Assembly (NCBI GenBank): GCA_002914845.1
Contig: JXTC01000001.1
Location: forward strand, 2,907,204 to 2,971,203
Length of the DNA: 64,000 nt
Direction: 5' to 3'
Source of the DNA: Trema orientale
Lineage: Eukaryota > Streptophyta > Magnoliopsida > Rosales > Cannabaceae
Shown: piece after piece, positions 1 to 11,471 of the stretch
Layout: each line of letters begins with the position of its first letter
Numbering within the stretch: position 1 is the stretch's first letter
Notes under the pieces: model-generated
Seen by the model: the letters and a program-made list of their open reading frames with translations, nothing else
Told to the model about the DNA's origin: nothing
The model's database searches: none
Program-made: the position numbers and the translations under genes

Positions 1-312
1 TACCCAAATTATATTATTTTAAGAAACACACTACACTTGAAAATGAAGGGAGAAAAAATACACATGATCTAAAACCTCTTAAAAAAAACTCTTTTCTCTA
101 TTATTGTGACACAAATCTAGGGAAGAAAAAAGAAATCTAAAATTTTTGAAAATTTCGTAAGTGATAAAAATTTCCAAAAATTTTAGATTTTTTTTTTCTT
201 TTTTAAACTTGTGTTGCAACTATGAAGGGAAGATTTTTTTTAGACCATATGTATTGTCTATTCCTTCATTTTCAACTGTGGTGTGTGCCTTAAATTAATA
301 TAATTAGGGGTA
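1..312. mobile_element. Foldback MITE with long terminal inverted repeats
   Basis: The two ends are inverted copies of about 48 bp. The left end begins TACCCAAATTATATTA and the right end, read backwards, begins TACCCCTAATTATATTA; both continue into CACACYACA and TTGAAAATGAAGG. A second inner pair around AAATTTTTGAAAATTT and its complement (about 137-188) extends the hairpin, so nearly the whole element can fold on itself. It has no coding capacity. The left end touches the window edge, so the target duplication cannot be judged. Confidence 0.75.
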
Positions 313-1090
313 AAATGTTAATTTTACTAATTTTTTGAAGCCTTTGACTAGTCAAAGGTAGAAACTGATATGATAATTTAAATAAAATGTATTTATTTTG
401 AATTTTTAATAATACAAGGGTTTTTTTTCTGAGTTTTTTAAAACAGATGGTATTTTAATGATAATTTTCGTTAAATAGAAAGTACTTATTTTGAATTTCC
501 AAAAACACAAGATTTTTTTTTTTCACATTTTTTCAAAACAGAAGATATTTTAGTGACAATTTCCCATTCTTATACTTTTCTTCATTCTTAGGAAGAGTCT
601 CAATGATGCTCTCTATTCACCTCCCTATTTTATTTTAGATCAACACTTTCCATCTATTGCTTTCATAGAAAAAAAAAAAAAGTTTAGTAGGTGAAATCCT
701 GATTACATTCCTACGGGCCAAAATTAGATTTGGAAGAGCAAGCTAGAGAAAAGAAGTGTTAAGATAATATACTTTCATCCTAATCTCATCTACCTCTTGA
801 GATTTGTAGGCAGAATTGGCATAATTATTTACTTTAGGGTTTGTACATTTGGGTTTCTTTTCTTAGTCTAAGGTTCAGTGATTGAAACCAAAATTCTTAT
901 TTTTATTTAGTTCTCTTTTTCACTATCTTGGTCAAATTTGTGTGACCCTCATAGGTCTTTTTTGCTTTTAAGTTACAAAAAGACTTGCTGAGCTAATATT
1001 TCCAGAATTTAAAAGACTCTGGTTTTGCTATGCTTGTATGCTGTGTTTTATGCAACACACTGGTATGTATCAAACAAATGAGGTTTCTAA
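313..1090. other. AT-rich sequence, no gene seen
   Basis: This stretch holds homopolymer-rich, AT-rich DNA with no open frame or repeat structure that I can recognise. It may contain decayed upstream exons or introns of the pseudogene that follows, but I could not read any. Confidence 0.4.
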
Positions 1091-1094
1091 CGTT

Positions 1095-1798
1095 TGTACA
1101 GTATGAGAAAAAGGTACCTTTACGATGTCCTAAGAAGATTCCAATGCTCATTCTCTGCAACAAGACAGAAAATGGACTGCCCATACCAAGGAGTTTATCA
1201 GTTAACAAATGGAGAAGGAAGTGCAAGGCTTTGATTTCTTGTTACTTTTTGCCTTCATTATGAATGAATTAGAATTTTATAAGGTCGGTTGTTGGTAACT
1301 TCAAGTTTGTATTGTTTGACCTTTGCCACCAGGTGAGAGTTTTTATATTTCTGGTTAAGCTCCTTTGGAAAATCAATAGCTTAGAGCGTATAGTTGTAAT
1401 TGTCCTCCTCTACCAGCCATTTAAGTGATAAATATTTCAGATCATGATCTATTTTAATTGGACGTTTGCTAAACGTGATCGGTTTTTGTTTTGCATATCG
1501 TTGTGCCTCTGTTTCCATTTAGGGTACTCTGGTTTATTTGCAGTGACAAATTATGGCCATCAAGAAATGCGGTATCTGAAGCTGATATTGCAAATAATTT
1601 TATGCTTGGGGTAACCAGGAGAAGCATTTTTATTCATTCAGTGCTATAACAAAGTTAGAGTTGTTGAAGCTTTGGGTTTAACTGGTGAAATATCTATGCG
1701 GATCAGTTCATTAAGGAGTGTTATGACCCTAGTAAGATAGAATTGAAAAAAGAAAAGAAAAGTGATAGACATATTGTTGAGATGGTCTTACTTTGTTA
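1095..1798 (+). pseudogene. SRP receptor subunit beta (SRPRB) pseudogene, two exon remnants
   Basis: In plants SRP receptor beta is the small membrane GTPase that anchors SRP receptor alpha at the ER. The first block (about 1095-1222) reads YLYDVL, then KKIPMLILCNKT, which is the family's G4 (NKxD-like) region, then in another frame TAHTKEFI, an in-frame stop, and QMEKE. The second block (1544 to about 1731) reads DKLWPSRNAVSEADIANNF, LGV, PGEAFLFIQCYNKVRVVEA, LGLTGEIS, then QFIKECYDP after a frame change, matching the family C-terminus. The sequence between (1223-1543) ends in TTTGCAG and starts GCAAGG, so it looks like a retained intron. This argues for a DNA-level duplicate, not a processed copy. 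Frameshifts, a stop, a small internal deletion and the missing N-terminal GTPase half make it non-functional. The identity rests on motif recall. Confidence 0.72.
1223..1543 (+). other. Retained intron of the SRPRB pseudogene
   Basis: Joining 1222 to 1544 restores the expected family reading KE-V-DKL in a single codon phase. The acceptor is TTTGCAG. The donor is GCAAGG, either a GC-AG intron or a decayed GTAAGG. The interior is T-rich, as is usual for plant introns. Confidence 0.6.
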
Positions 1799-1839
1799 GC
1801 TAAAGCTCGCAAGTATTGATTAGAATGTGTAATTATAAA

Positions 1840-3430
1840 TTCAAACACTCCCGTGCAAGTACACACGGTCACAAGTAATATAGATATGGAAGTAGAGTAC
1901 CGAACCCACGATAATTGATTTCTAATTTAATACTAATATCAAAATTATCTCAACTCCTAACTTTATCCAAACAAATGAAATATGGATTTTAAAGAAATAA
2001 AACCAAAGAAACTAAACTATCAAGCAAATGAATAAAAGACAAATCAATAAGAAAAATATTTAGGTTTATTAATTCCTCGACTATTCTTTTGTCATGCTAT
2101 TTCGAAATTTCTCTTTTAAATTAATTAATCCACTAGAGTTATCAAGAATCTAAAGTAACCAAGGAGCCTTTTGCAAGTGCCAATTAGATTTACTTAGATA
2201 AGATAACATACTACCCCTAATATGAATTGAATTAGGTATACTAAAATTAAAATCTCAAAAATGGGTGCACAAGTCATATAGGTGTATTTCTATTCTATGC
2301 AAACTTACCCTATACTAGGTAATCTTATGTTATTTTACCTAAATCCAAATTTCTAATCCCTTTTCCAAACTCATAGAAATTTCACTCAATAATCTATTTA
2401 GTGATCAATTAAATATAAGCAATAAGTATAAGATAAAATAAATAACTCAACAATGGATTTTATTTGTAAAAGATAAGAGAAATAATCAAACACAAGATAA
2501 AATAGTGGTTTAAATAGTAAAACTAGACAAAAAAAAAATTTAACTCATAGTATAAATTAGGAATAATAATAATTTTAATACAGTGAATTTAAAAAATACA
2601 AAATATCAAAGAGAAAAGAGTTTTAAAATTTCCTCTCTTTGAAGAGCTTGAAGGTGTTCATAGAGGTTGTCAATCTCCTCCTCCAAACTTGGTTCTTGCT
2701 CCCTTGAATTCTCTCTTAAAGATTTGCTCTCAACTATACTACTCTCTAAATATGAAAACTATAAATGAAAACTCACAAGAAAATGAAAAAAATAATGGTA
2801 TAAACAAAGAGTGACATTGATATTGCGGAGGAAATCAAGAAATGGAGGATTTGTGCATATCTTCATCTTTTTTTTTTTCCTCTTTGCCCTCTCATTTCAG
2901 GGCTGCCTCTTTCTCTTTCTCTCTATCTCAACATGTCTCTTACAAACCCAAAGATAGGGTTTTTAAAGAAGTGGCTCTTGCAAACTTAAGGCAGACCAAA
3001 ACTGGACCCTTAGATCGTCGAAAAATTGATCTTGACTGTCTATTATTGACCTAGGATGTAGCCGGTGGTACTGCGGCACCACTTTTGGTACTGCAGCGCC
3101 AAAACTTCTAAGAGTTAGTACCGCGGCGCCACTTTTTTGGCGCTGCAGTGCCACTTTACTACTAGTCTGGCGCTGCGGTTTCTCAGGTGTGCTATTTCTT
3201 CGTTGATTTGCCCCATTTTCATTGTATTACGTTCTTATCGGATTCAACTTCGATCCCAATGGTTTGAAAAACCTATTTGTGAGGCACAAATTCACCTTAA
3301 TTCATATCAAACACCCTTGTTTCATTCTTCTATCAACACAAACAAAAAACATTACAAAACAACAAGAAAAACAATTGAAATAACTTAATATAAATAAGAT
3401 CATAGCAACATTTAAGATATAATAGTAATA
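1840..3430. repeat. Probable LTR-retrotransposon debris, unclassified
   Basis: The stretch has no meaningful ORF. It contains blocks of the type seen in plant LTR or leader regions, such as AT-rich runs around 1900-2600, a pyrimidine-rich block near 2860-2930, and a compact GC-rich block at 3060-3180 in which the word GGTACYGCRGCGCCA recurs. I could not define both ends or a coding domain, so the class is unproven. Confidence 0.35.
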
Positions 3431-3444
3431 GATAACTCCATTAG

Positions 3445-5404
3445 AGTTAACAATAAGCCTCTTTCTTTCTGATGGAATGCCTTTTCATCAGCTGTCTTTC
3501 TTACAAACAGGTTGCCAACTTCTGTTCTGCAAAATAAGATTCCTTTTCAATTGCTATATTATAAACTCCCTGATTTTCAGTTTCCTATAGACTTTTGGTC
3601 GTGCTTTGCTTCCTTCATCTGAGGCCTTAGAACTCTCATAAGTTGGATTTTAGATCTGTACAATGTGTTTTTATTGGTTATAGTGATAAACACAAGGGAT
3701 TCAAGTGTCGTCGTCCTTCTGGGTGAATTAACATCGCCAGGAATGTTGTTTTTTATGAAAAATTTCCCTGGTATTGATGGCTTTCCTAACACTGGTTCAA
3801 CACAGAACAGTTCATGCAATTGTGACTAAGGTTCCTCTGGCCGGCATACTACACCTGCTTCAGTTTTCCAATACAGTGAGTCACTCTACTATTCCAAGTT
3901 CTTCTAATGTCACTTCTGATGCTATTTCATATGAATATGAGAATTCTCCTAGTATTGCTGCATCTTCAATTGTATCTGTACCTGATGATAACTTGGATTC
4001 TTCCATACCCGTTTCTGTTACTGTTGGTGATAATTTGGATTCTTCCATATCAGTTACCCATGATGCTAGTGCACGAATACCTGTTATTTCTTCTGTTCTT
4101 CATACTATGCACAAATCATGTCCTGATTCTATTCACTCTATGCATATACGCTGTCAGCCAGGTGTTTTTAAACCAAAATCGTTTAGTCATTGGATTAATT
4201 ATGAGCCTAGTATAGTTCTAAGTGGTTTAGCTCATCCACAATGGAAGCAGGCAATGCAAGAGGAATAAGATGCAACAGTACTTGGACTCCAGTACCACTT
4301 ACTCCAGATATGCATATAGTTGAAAATAAGTGGGTTTTTTCGTGTTAAAGATAATGCTGATGACTCAATTCACAGGTACAAGTCACGTTTAGTAGCAAAA
4401 GGGGATTCGGCAGACCCCTGGCCTTGATTATTCAGAGACTTTAAGTGCTGTATTAAAATCATCAACTATAGGGGTCATTCTTATTCTTGCTGTTCAGGTG
4501 GGACATTCAACAGATCGATATAAACAATGTTTTCTTTCTTAAATGGGGACTTACAAGAAACAGTGTTCATGAGACAGCCAGAGGGCTTTATTGACTCCAC
4601 CAGACCTCATCACCTTTTCCATCTAAAGAAAGCATTGTACGGCTTTAAGCAAGCTCCACGAGCTTGGTTTGACAAGTTGAGACAAGCTTCTCTAGGGTTT
4701 ATCTAACTCAAAGTCAGATAGCTCGATATGTTCTATTACAGAAACAAAGCTACAGTTCTTTATCTCTTAGTATATGTTGGCGATATTCTCATCACTGTGA
4801 GCATTTCCACTCTTATGCAAAAGGTTGTTACAGATCTTAATAAACTGTTTGTTCTAATGACTTTGGGCTCTGTTAGTTACTTTCCTGGATTTGAAGTTCT
4901 TAGACATGGCAGCAACTTATCCTTCACTAAGATCAGGTATACTTCAGATTTATTAAAACGATCTACTATGATTGGAGCAAAAAGTTTTTCCTACTCCAAT
5001 GTGCAGTAGTAAAAAGTTAGCTAAAGCAGATGGAGTACTTTTTGATCAACCAACAGTTTATAGAAGTACAGTAGGCTCTCTGCAGTCTAGCACTCTTCCA
5101 AGACATGATATTGGTTTTGCTGTCAACAAGCTAAGCCAGTACTTTGATAAGGGTCTAAAGTAGAACAAGCTGAGCCAGTACTTTAGAGTCTAAAGTAGAA
5201 CATTGGCAAGCCTGCAAGCGAGTTCTTCGATATCTCAATGTTCCTACTGAAGAACAAGTAGCTGATATTCTCACCAAGCCTTTAAATGAAGTTCAGTTCA
5301 ACTATATTAGAAGCAAAGCTTAATATGGATAAGTCCCTTGTTCTTTCTTTTCCTTCAGCTTGAAGAGAAGTAGTGAGAAGAATAGTCAAAACTGAGCTGG
5401 TCAA
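3445..5404 (+). pseudogene. Ty1/copia polyprotein remnant (integrase to RNase H)
   Basis: Copia polyproteins encode protease, integrase, reverse transcriptase and RNase H. Reading across several frames, 3455-3830 gives the end of integrase (NAFSSAVFLTNRLPTSVLQN, then SHKLDFRSVQCVFIGYS, then IARNVVFYEK). About 4140-4268 gives GVFKPKSF and LAHPQWKQAMQEE, the linker before RT. About 4325-5160 gives RT pieces ([42 protein letters not shown], and YVGDIL where YVDDIL is expected). About 5200-5325 holds the final part of RNase H (VADILTKPLN) after an internal deletion. Gag, protease and most of integrase are absent. Many stops and frameshifts, and the altered catalytic box, mean it is dead. Confidence 0.9.
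5125..5206 (+). repeat. Short tandem duplication at the RNase H deletion point
   Basis: A segment reading AACAAGCTRAGCCAGTACTTT and ending CTAAAGTAGAACA occurs twice in direct succession (about 5125-5168 and 5163-5204). It lies where most of the RNase H domain of the copia remnant is missing, so it marks the repaired deletion junction. Confidence 0.6.
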
Positions 5405-5620
5405 ATGTTAGTTGTTAGGCTGTTAGTTTCTCTAACAAGTTGTAATTACTCACTAACTGCTTACTATAACACATGTAATTAATTACCAAGATTAGGTAGC
5501 CCAACTACAGAAGTTTCTTAGATATTCTTCCGTTAATGTAAGCTTATTATAAATAGTGCAGATTATTAATAGAGCTTAGTAGAGCAGTTTTCACAAATCT
5601 TCATCTTCTTCACTGTAGTT
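5405..5620 (+). mobile_element. Partial 3' LTR of the copia remnant
   Basis: After the end of the polyprotein and a purine-rich tract (GAAGAGAAGTAGTGAGAAGA), the sequence begins TGTTAGTTGTTAGGCTGTTAG, the common start of copia LTRs. It contains a TATA-like TATTATAAATAG near 5548. The 3' limit near TCTTCA at about 5615 is uncertain and there is no 5' LTR partner in the window. Confidence 0.6.
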
Positions 5621-6068
5621 GTAAAATTTATGTCTAATTTCTTTGCTTTTTCTCTTATTAATTTTTTATATAATAAATATATAAAAGCAGCTCAAATTAA
5701 TATCTTTCCCGCATGGTTAAAATATATTCCCCTCTCCTATATGCACTTTTTTTGTTAATTCTGTTTGTTTTGTAAATCGTCGCTTTTTCTCTTCATAGTT
5801 CCTAAATACATTCTTTAGTATTTTGTCTCTTTCCTTACCCCTTCATTCGTTTGTTTTGTTTTGTTCTTCTATACTCATACCAAAAAAAAAGAAAAAAAGA
5901 GAAGGAAACAATAAAGATAGTACCACGTTTGTCATCATTTTCATCACTCTGGTTTGCATTGCCATCGACATAGCTATATTTTGAATGGTATTTAAGTTCT
6001 CATGCACGCTTTAGTAATACTAATTGATATATGTTGTGTACGTTTATGTTTTATTTACATGTACATTT
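5621..6068. other. AT-rich spacer
   Basis: I see no gene or clear repeat here. The segment ends in a (TA)n tract that borders the next inverted-repeat element. Confidence 0.4.
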
Positions 6069-6090
6069 ATATATATATATATATATATAT

Positions 6091-7340
6091 GGGTGATGTT
6101 TCAATGGAGATTTTTGTTTTTGCTCCATGGATAGGTAAAATTATCAAGTTGAATATGACCTATAATAGCAAGTAATTTCATCTATTTCTATTATTTGATC
6201 AATTAATATTTTATTCAAATATTTTTCTTTTTTATTTATTTCTTTTCTTTTTTGATTTTCACTTATAAGTTTAGTTTTTAAAATTTCATTTAATCTGAAC
6301 ATATTATGCTACTAATATATGAAACCTCTTTTGACCACTTTGATCATATTATTACCACGTTATTCAGCAGGCAAATATACTTTATGTGTTTATAAATGTA
6401 AATATGTGCAAATTTGTTTTCAGATTCAAATACGTAATGAGAAATATGAACTTAATTAATGTGTACATAAGTTGATCACATGCATATAGGTTAAGAAAAA
6501 ATGAGCTAACACCTACCAATTTTGATTTTTATCTTTGATAAATAATAATTTGTTTATGGTCAATACCTTTTGGAAAAGAAATAAATTTTGCTTTAAAAAG
6601 TATATTACTGGCTTTGCACGTCGTATACATGACGGAGAAAATCATATTTTACATGTGTTACAATCATCAAGATCATTTCTCCAAGGCAATTCATCCAACG
6701 CGTAGTTTTGTTAACTGGGCTTAAATATAAATAACATTAGTTTTGTTTTTATTTTTTTTTATGGGATGTAACGTTATTATTTTATTTTTTTATTTTTTTG
6801 AAAGGAAATAAAGTTAGTTTTAAAATTATAAAAAAGAAAGAATGTATTTTTTAAGAAAAAGTTTTGATAAAAAAATTAGTATTTAATAGTTTTATATTAA
6901 CAGTTAGTAGTTCTTTTTTTTAGAATATATACATAACATTAGTTTTTTTTTTTGAGGGATATATAATGTTAGTTTTGAAATTATAATAAAGAAAGACTCA
7001 TTTTTTAATGAAAAATTTAATATATATACAATTAGTTCTTTAGAAAAAAAAAATATCTAGATATATATACGGTTAGTTTTTTTTATTTATTTTTATTAAT
7101 GAAAAAAAGAAAAAACAATAGAAAAGAGATTAGAAAAAAAAATTCCAATTCATAGGTCACATATAGGTTATCAAATTTTTAAGTCATAAATAGCTTTCCA
7201 TATTTATATACGTATTAATTAAATTTTATTTTTTGATTAAATTACTAATATCATTATAACTATCAGATTAAAATCCAATGGTCCAAATAAAAGTACTCAT
7301 CAATGGAGCAAAAACAAAAATCTCCATTGAAACATGACCC
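6091..7340. mobile_element. 1.25 kb non-autonomous TIR element inside TA tracts
   Basis: The ends are inverted copies of about 40 bp. Both read GGGTSATGTTTCAATGGAG followed by ATTTTTGTTTTTGCTCCAT (left 6091-6130, right 7300-7340). Each end is directly bordered by a (TA)n run (6069-6090 and 7341-7355). The inside is AT-rich and non-coding, with an internally repeated TTAGTTTTNAAATTATAA word near 6811 and 6966. The superfamily is not clear. Confidence 0.65.
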
Positions 7341-7358
7341 ATATATATATATATTTAT

Positions 7359-7598
7359 GGGCACCAATCCAGTAGGCATTTTTTTTCTTTACCTATACAT
7401 AGATATCATTTTGACTAATGAAAATTTTTCTTGCACATTCTTTTATATTAAAAAGTAAGAGAGAGAAATAACATTAATGATACATGTTTTTTCATGAACT
7501 TCATTATAGCCATTGGATCATTATTAGATGATAATCCAATGGCTAAAAAAAAAATTACCTACACATATGTAAAAAGAATACCTACTGGATTGGCAATC
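7359..7598. mobile_element. TA-tract MITE, copy 1
   Basis: The left end GGGCACCAATCCAGTAGGCA and the right end, read backwards, ATTGCCAATCCAGTAGGTA form a terminal inverted repeat. A central palindrome built on AGCCATTGGAT lies near 7508-7545. (TA)n tracts flank both sides, and the left tract is shared with the preceding larger element. No coding capacity. A related copy lies at 9147-9394. Confidence 0.7.
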
Positions 7599-7639
7599 TA
7601 TATATATTCGTGTAAATACTTTAATGTTATTATTCTTCA

Positions 7640-7985
7640 TTTCTCTGCAATCAGAGGCGGAGCTATTATATGCCCCCACTGGACTTTGTAAAAAAATCAA
7701 AAAAGAAACAAATATAAGTTTTATTATTTTTAAAAATTTTTCCCCCATTCAAAAAGAAAAAAAGAAAACGAAATTATATGCATTCTTGTAAATGTAATAC
7801 TAGTCTCTTTTTTCAACCTATTACCTTGGTCCTTGGACCTTAGTTCTTTGTTAATTTTCGGCTTTAATATTTCAATTGGACTTGCCATGTTAGAATTCAA
7901 AATGTTAAACATTCAGTAAGTAAATGCGAAAACTGAAAATGACAAAAGCTTGAAGATCATTATGGGGGAGAGGCAGAGCCAAAGC
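7640..7985. mobile_element. Possible hAT-like MITE
   Basis: CAGAGGCGGAGCT at about 7652 and GAGAGGCAGAGCC at about 7969 resemble the CAGxGGCGGAGCC end of a common plant hAT-like MITE family, but here both face the same way, so this may be coincidence or two decayed ends. The inside has no gene. Confidence 0.2.
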
Positions 7986-8141
7986 AGGTGTGAAAGTAAT
8001 GCTATTTATTTTTCCTTTTTTTTCCCTTAATTTCTTTTATTTTAGTTGAGAATTTGATGGAACTAGATATTTAAATACTATAAACTATAAATTGATGGAA
8101 TAAGAGCAAAAAATACCTAACTTAGATATGGTATTTAGGGA

Positions 8142-8197
8142 AAGAGTTCGGAGTAAATACATGTGATCAATGGTAGAGTTCGGAGTAAATACATGTG
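8142..8197 (+). repeat. 31 bp tandem duplication
   Basis: The word AGAGTTCGGAGTAAATACAT followed by GTGA occurs twice, at about 8142 and 8173, a direct tandem copy with a 31 bp period. Confidence 0.75.
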
Positions 8198-8500
8198 ACC
8201 ATATACCATTGATAGTTGAGATTAATTTATTTTCAACTAATACTCCATTTATTCCCATTTTATTTAATTTCATGCTTATTTACTCCTTTTTTTTTTGTCT
8301 TGTTAAATTTTTGGAAACAATTATGGAGAGAAATTTAAAAAAAATTAGTCTTTCATTTCCCATTAGAGTTGATATCTGGTTGTGTAGAGTATGCTATATA
8401 TGTTCGAATAAATATTTTAATTAATGTTAACCTTCTTCATTTGTACTAAGTATACATATATATTACATGCTTCACACGAGTCTGTACATATATTTTTATT

Positions 8501-8853
8501 GGGATAGAATCACTTTTATACCTTATATTTTGATACTTTGTTCAATTTATAGCCTGTGTTTTGGTTATTATCAACATTGACCTTTAGATTTTACAAATTT
8601 ATACCCTGACATTAATTTAGAACAGTTAATTTATCAAAATAATCTTAATAAACTTATTCTTGGATATATTTTTATACAATTTATTTTTAATTTTTTAAAC
8701 GGTATCTTGCTAAAATTAACTGCTCTAAATTAGTGTCAGGGTATAAATTTATAATATATTTCAAATTTAAGGGTCAATGTTGACAATAACCAAAACACAA
8801 GATATAATTTGAATAAAGTGGTAAAATACAAGGTATAAAGTTGACATTATCCC
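8501..8853. mobile_element. Foldback MITE with about 150 bp arms
   Basis: Nearly the whole element is an inverted repeat. Both arms read GGGATA, then TTTATACCTT, TTTTGGTTATT, TCAACATTGACC and TTTATACCCTGACA in matching order. Flanking 9-mers ATTTTTATT and ATTGTTATA agree at 7 of 9 positions, which would fit a decayed Mutator-type target duplication. It has no coding capacity. Confidence 0.8.
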
Positions 8854-9008
8854 ATTGTTATATATTCCTAGTAATAGTACCAGGCAGCTATGCTACTGCT
8901 ATTGTAGTGGCTATATAGATTACTTGATTAATAAGTAGCAAATGTAACAAGAAGAAAACTGAAATGTTCCTCCCTTTCCCCTGCGGGTTGCAGGGATTAG
9001 TACTACCC

Positions 9009-9101
9009 TCTCTCTCTCTCTCTTGATAATTACCTCTCATATGGTTCGTACTATTCTTTCTCTCTATCTCATTATACCCCCCTCTCTCTCTCTCTCTCTC
9101 G
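9009..9101 (+). repeat. CT microsatellites
   Basis: Two (CT)n runs, at about 9009-9023 and 9082-9100, are separated by non-repetitive sequence. They are similar in kind to the CT leaders of the array downstream but lack the rest of the unit. Confidence 0.7.
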
Positions 9102-9146
9102 ATTCAGTTTCTTATTCATATACAGATATATATGTAAATATATATA

Positions 9147-9394
9147 GGGTTCCCAATCCAATATGTATTTTTTTTGGTACCTATTGATAAGTATTTTTTT
9201 TAGCGATCGGATCATTGATCTAATAGTTACCATAATTTGAGTAGTTGAAAAAAAAATAATAAAAAAAAATATATTTTTAAATATTTTTCCTCTCTCCATC
9301 TTTTACTATGAAAAGACGTGCGTGACTAATTTTTATTAGGAAAAAAAATACCTATAGATTGGTTAAAAAAAAAATACCTACTGGATTGGTACCC
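9147..9394. mobile_element. TA-tract MITE, copy 2
   Basis: The left end GGGTTCCCAATCCAATATGT and the right end, read backwards, GGGTACCAATCCAGTAGGTA are inverted copies that match copy 1 at 7359-7598 in sequence, length (about 245 bp) and setting. (TA)n tracts border both ends. The interior is A/T-rich and non-coding. Confidence 0.72.
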
Positions 9395-9525
9395 TATATA
9401 TATATATATGAAAACAGATTTTTTATCTCATTTGAAAGCTCACTCGTCTCTCTCTTTATCACTCCCATTACCTATTTGTACTCTCTCTCTCTCTCTCTCT
9501 CTCCCTCCTCTTATTCCCTGCTCTT

Positions 9526-10275
9526 GATAGATATCTCTATATAAAGTCGCATTCTCTCTCTCTCTCTCTCATTTTCTTTCTCATTTCCTCTCTCTCACTT
9601 TCTTTCTCTCTCTCTCTCTCATTTTCTTTCTCATTTCTCCTTTTTCTCTCTCTTTCTCTTCTCTCTCTCTCGCTCCCTCCAAACAATATGATTTCATACT
9701 TTCTCTTTGTCTTCCTTCTTGCTGCCCTATTATACCTGGTCTAGAAGTGTCTCCAGTCAGCTCACGGCCTCCTTGCCGGAGACCCTTGTCGTGGCTATGA
9801 ACAACTCCTGGAGATTGCTATTAATATCAACGATCTCTAAGGAAGCTCGGTGGAAATCATAACCAACTTGGGAGTTTCAACCAACATTGGAATAAGCTCG
9901 GAGAGCCAGAGTAATGAGATCGTCAAAGGCACAAGCTCGGAGGTCGTAGAGGGAGCAGACTCAGAGGTCGTAGAGGGAGCAAGCTCGGAGGAGGTCGAAG
10001 GAGTAAACTAAGAAGTCATCAATGAGCAAGCTCAGAGGTAGTCGAAGGAGCAGGCTCGGAAGAGCAAGCTCAGAGGTAGTCAAAGCAGTAAGCTTGAAGG
10101 TCATCGATAGAGTAAGTTTAGATGTCATGGAAGTCCTAGGGATCATCACTATCACCGAGACCCTTTGAAGTTGCATATAAAGTCACATGGATTATCATCA
10201 TCACTTATCTCTCCCTCTACCACTTCTAATACCTATTTATACTCTCTCTCTCTCTCTCCACTTATTCCCCCCTCC
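9526..10275 (+). repeat. Array unit 1, A type
   Basis: The TATA-like box is at about 9535-9547, the CT leader runs to 9680 and the presumed start codon is at 9688. The N-terminal frame ends at a TAA where a minus-strand copy near 24100 has CAA. The minisatellite spans about 9890-10110 and the tail ends in ACCCTTTGAAG at about 10170. A-type units lack the MITE. Confidence 0.8.
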
Positions 10276-11471
10276 TGATATCTCTATATAAAGTTGCATC
10301 ATCTTTATCTCTTTTTCATTTTCTTTCTCATTTTTTCTCTCTCATTTTCTTTCTCATTTGTTCTCTATCTCCCTCTCTCTCTCTCTAAACAACATGATTT
10401 CATACCTTTTCTTGGTCTTCCTTCTAGCTGCCCTGCTATACCTAGTTTGGTAATGTCTCTAGCTAGTTCACAGTCTACTTGTTGGAGACCCTTGCCTAAA
10501 GATGTCAATATGGGCTAGGCTTCATGGGCTGACCTACACTTCAAAGAAAAATCACGATATTGGACCCGGTCTGACCCATATTAATATGGGCCCGACCCGA
10601 CCCACTGCATATAGTAAAGGTCGGGCTATGCCTTAGTAATAAGCCCACAGGCCCGTCACGGCCCATTATTCTATGGGTCCACATTTAGTTATTCTATATA
10701 TAATTTTAAATATATTGCTTAGTTAAAATTTTAAAAAATCTTAATTAAATAATTTTATTTATATACTTTTAATATTATTTATTTACTTATTTTTGTTTAT
10801 TTCCAATTTAATCAAATTATAAAAGACTATGAATAAGTTTTAGCCCATATTTGATATTTTAAGTCATAAAATAACAAAGAAATTATGCCCACATTGTGGC
10901 CCATATTTGACCCGCATAGGCAAGATCCACTTAGGCCCGTATAAAATTTAGGCTGGGCCCCTTAATAAAAATATGGGCAAGGCCAACCCACCGGGCCTAG
11001 GCCTGGTACAAAGCTCTAATGGGCTTATCAAATATGGGCCAAGCCTCTACCTCATCGTGGCTATGTACAGCTCCTGGAGATCGCCATCAATATTGATGAT
11101 CTTCAAGAAAACTCGAGAGAAAATATGGCCAACTCGGATGTTTCAGTCGACATCAAAACAAGCTGGAAAAGTCAAAGCAATAAGATCATCGAAGGCCCAA
11201 GCTCTATGGTCGTAGAAGGAGCAAGCTCGGATGTCATCGATATGCAAATTCGGAGGTAGTCGAAGGAGTAAGCTCGAGGTCGTCGATGGATTAAGTTTAA
11301 AGGTCGTCGATGGAACAAGCTCAGAGGTTATAGAAGTCCCAGGGATCATCACTGTAACTGAGACTATTTGAAGTTGCATATAAAGTCCTAGGGAATATCA
11401 TTATCACCATTCTCTCCCTTTACCACTCCCATTACCCATCCATACTCTCTCTCACCTCTTATTCCCTTATT
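10276..11471 (+). repeat. Array unit 2, B type with MITE insertion
   Basis: The start codon is at 10394. About 100 bp later the unit is interrupted by the hAT-like MITE at 10497-11049 and then resumes with ATCGTGGCTATGTACAGCTC. After the insertion the frame reads on through DLQ, retaining the CAA that is TAA in A units. The tail carries a distinctive CGAGGTCGTCGATGGATTAA variant typical of B units. Confidence 0.8.
10497..11049 (+). mobile_element. hAT-like MITE, copy 1 in the array
   Basis: The element starts TAAAGATGTCAATATGGGC and ends GGGCCAAGCCTCTA. It has GGCCC-rich ends and an AT-rich middle, the layout of a widespread plant hAT-like MITE type. It sits in the unit's GAGACCCT-ATCGTGG site. 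The short flanks CCCTTGCC and CCTCATC fit a decayed 8 bp duplication, which is clearer in the copies at 16243 and 18219. Confidence 0.75.
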
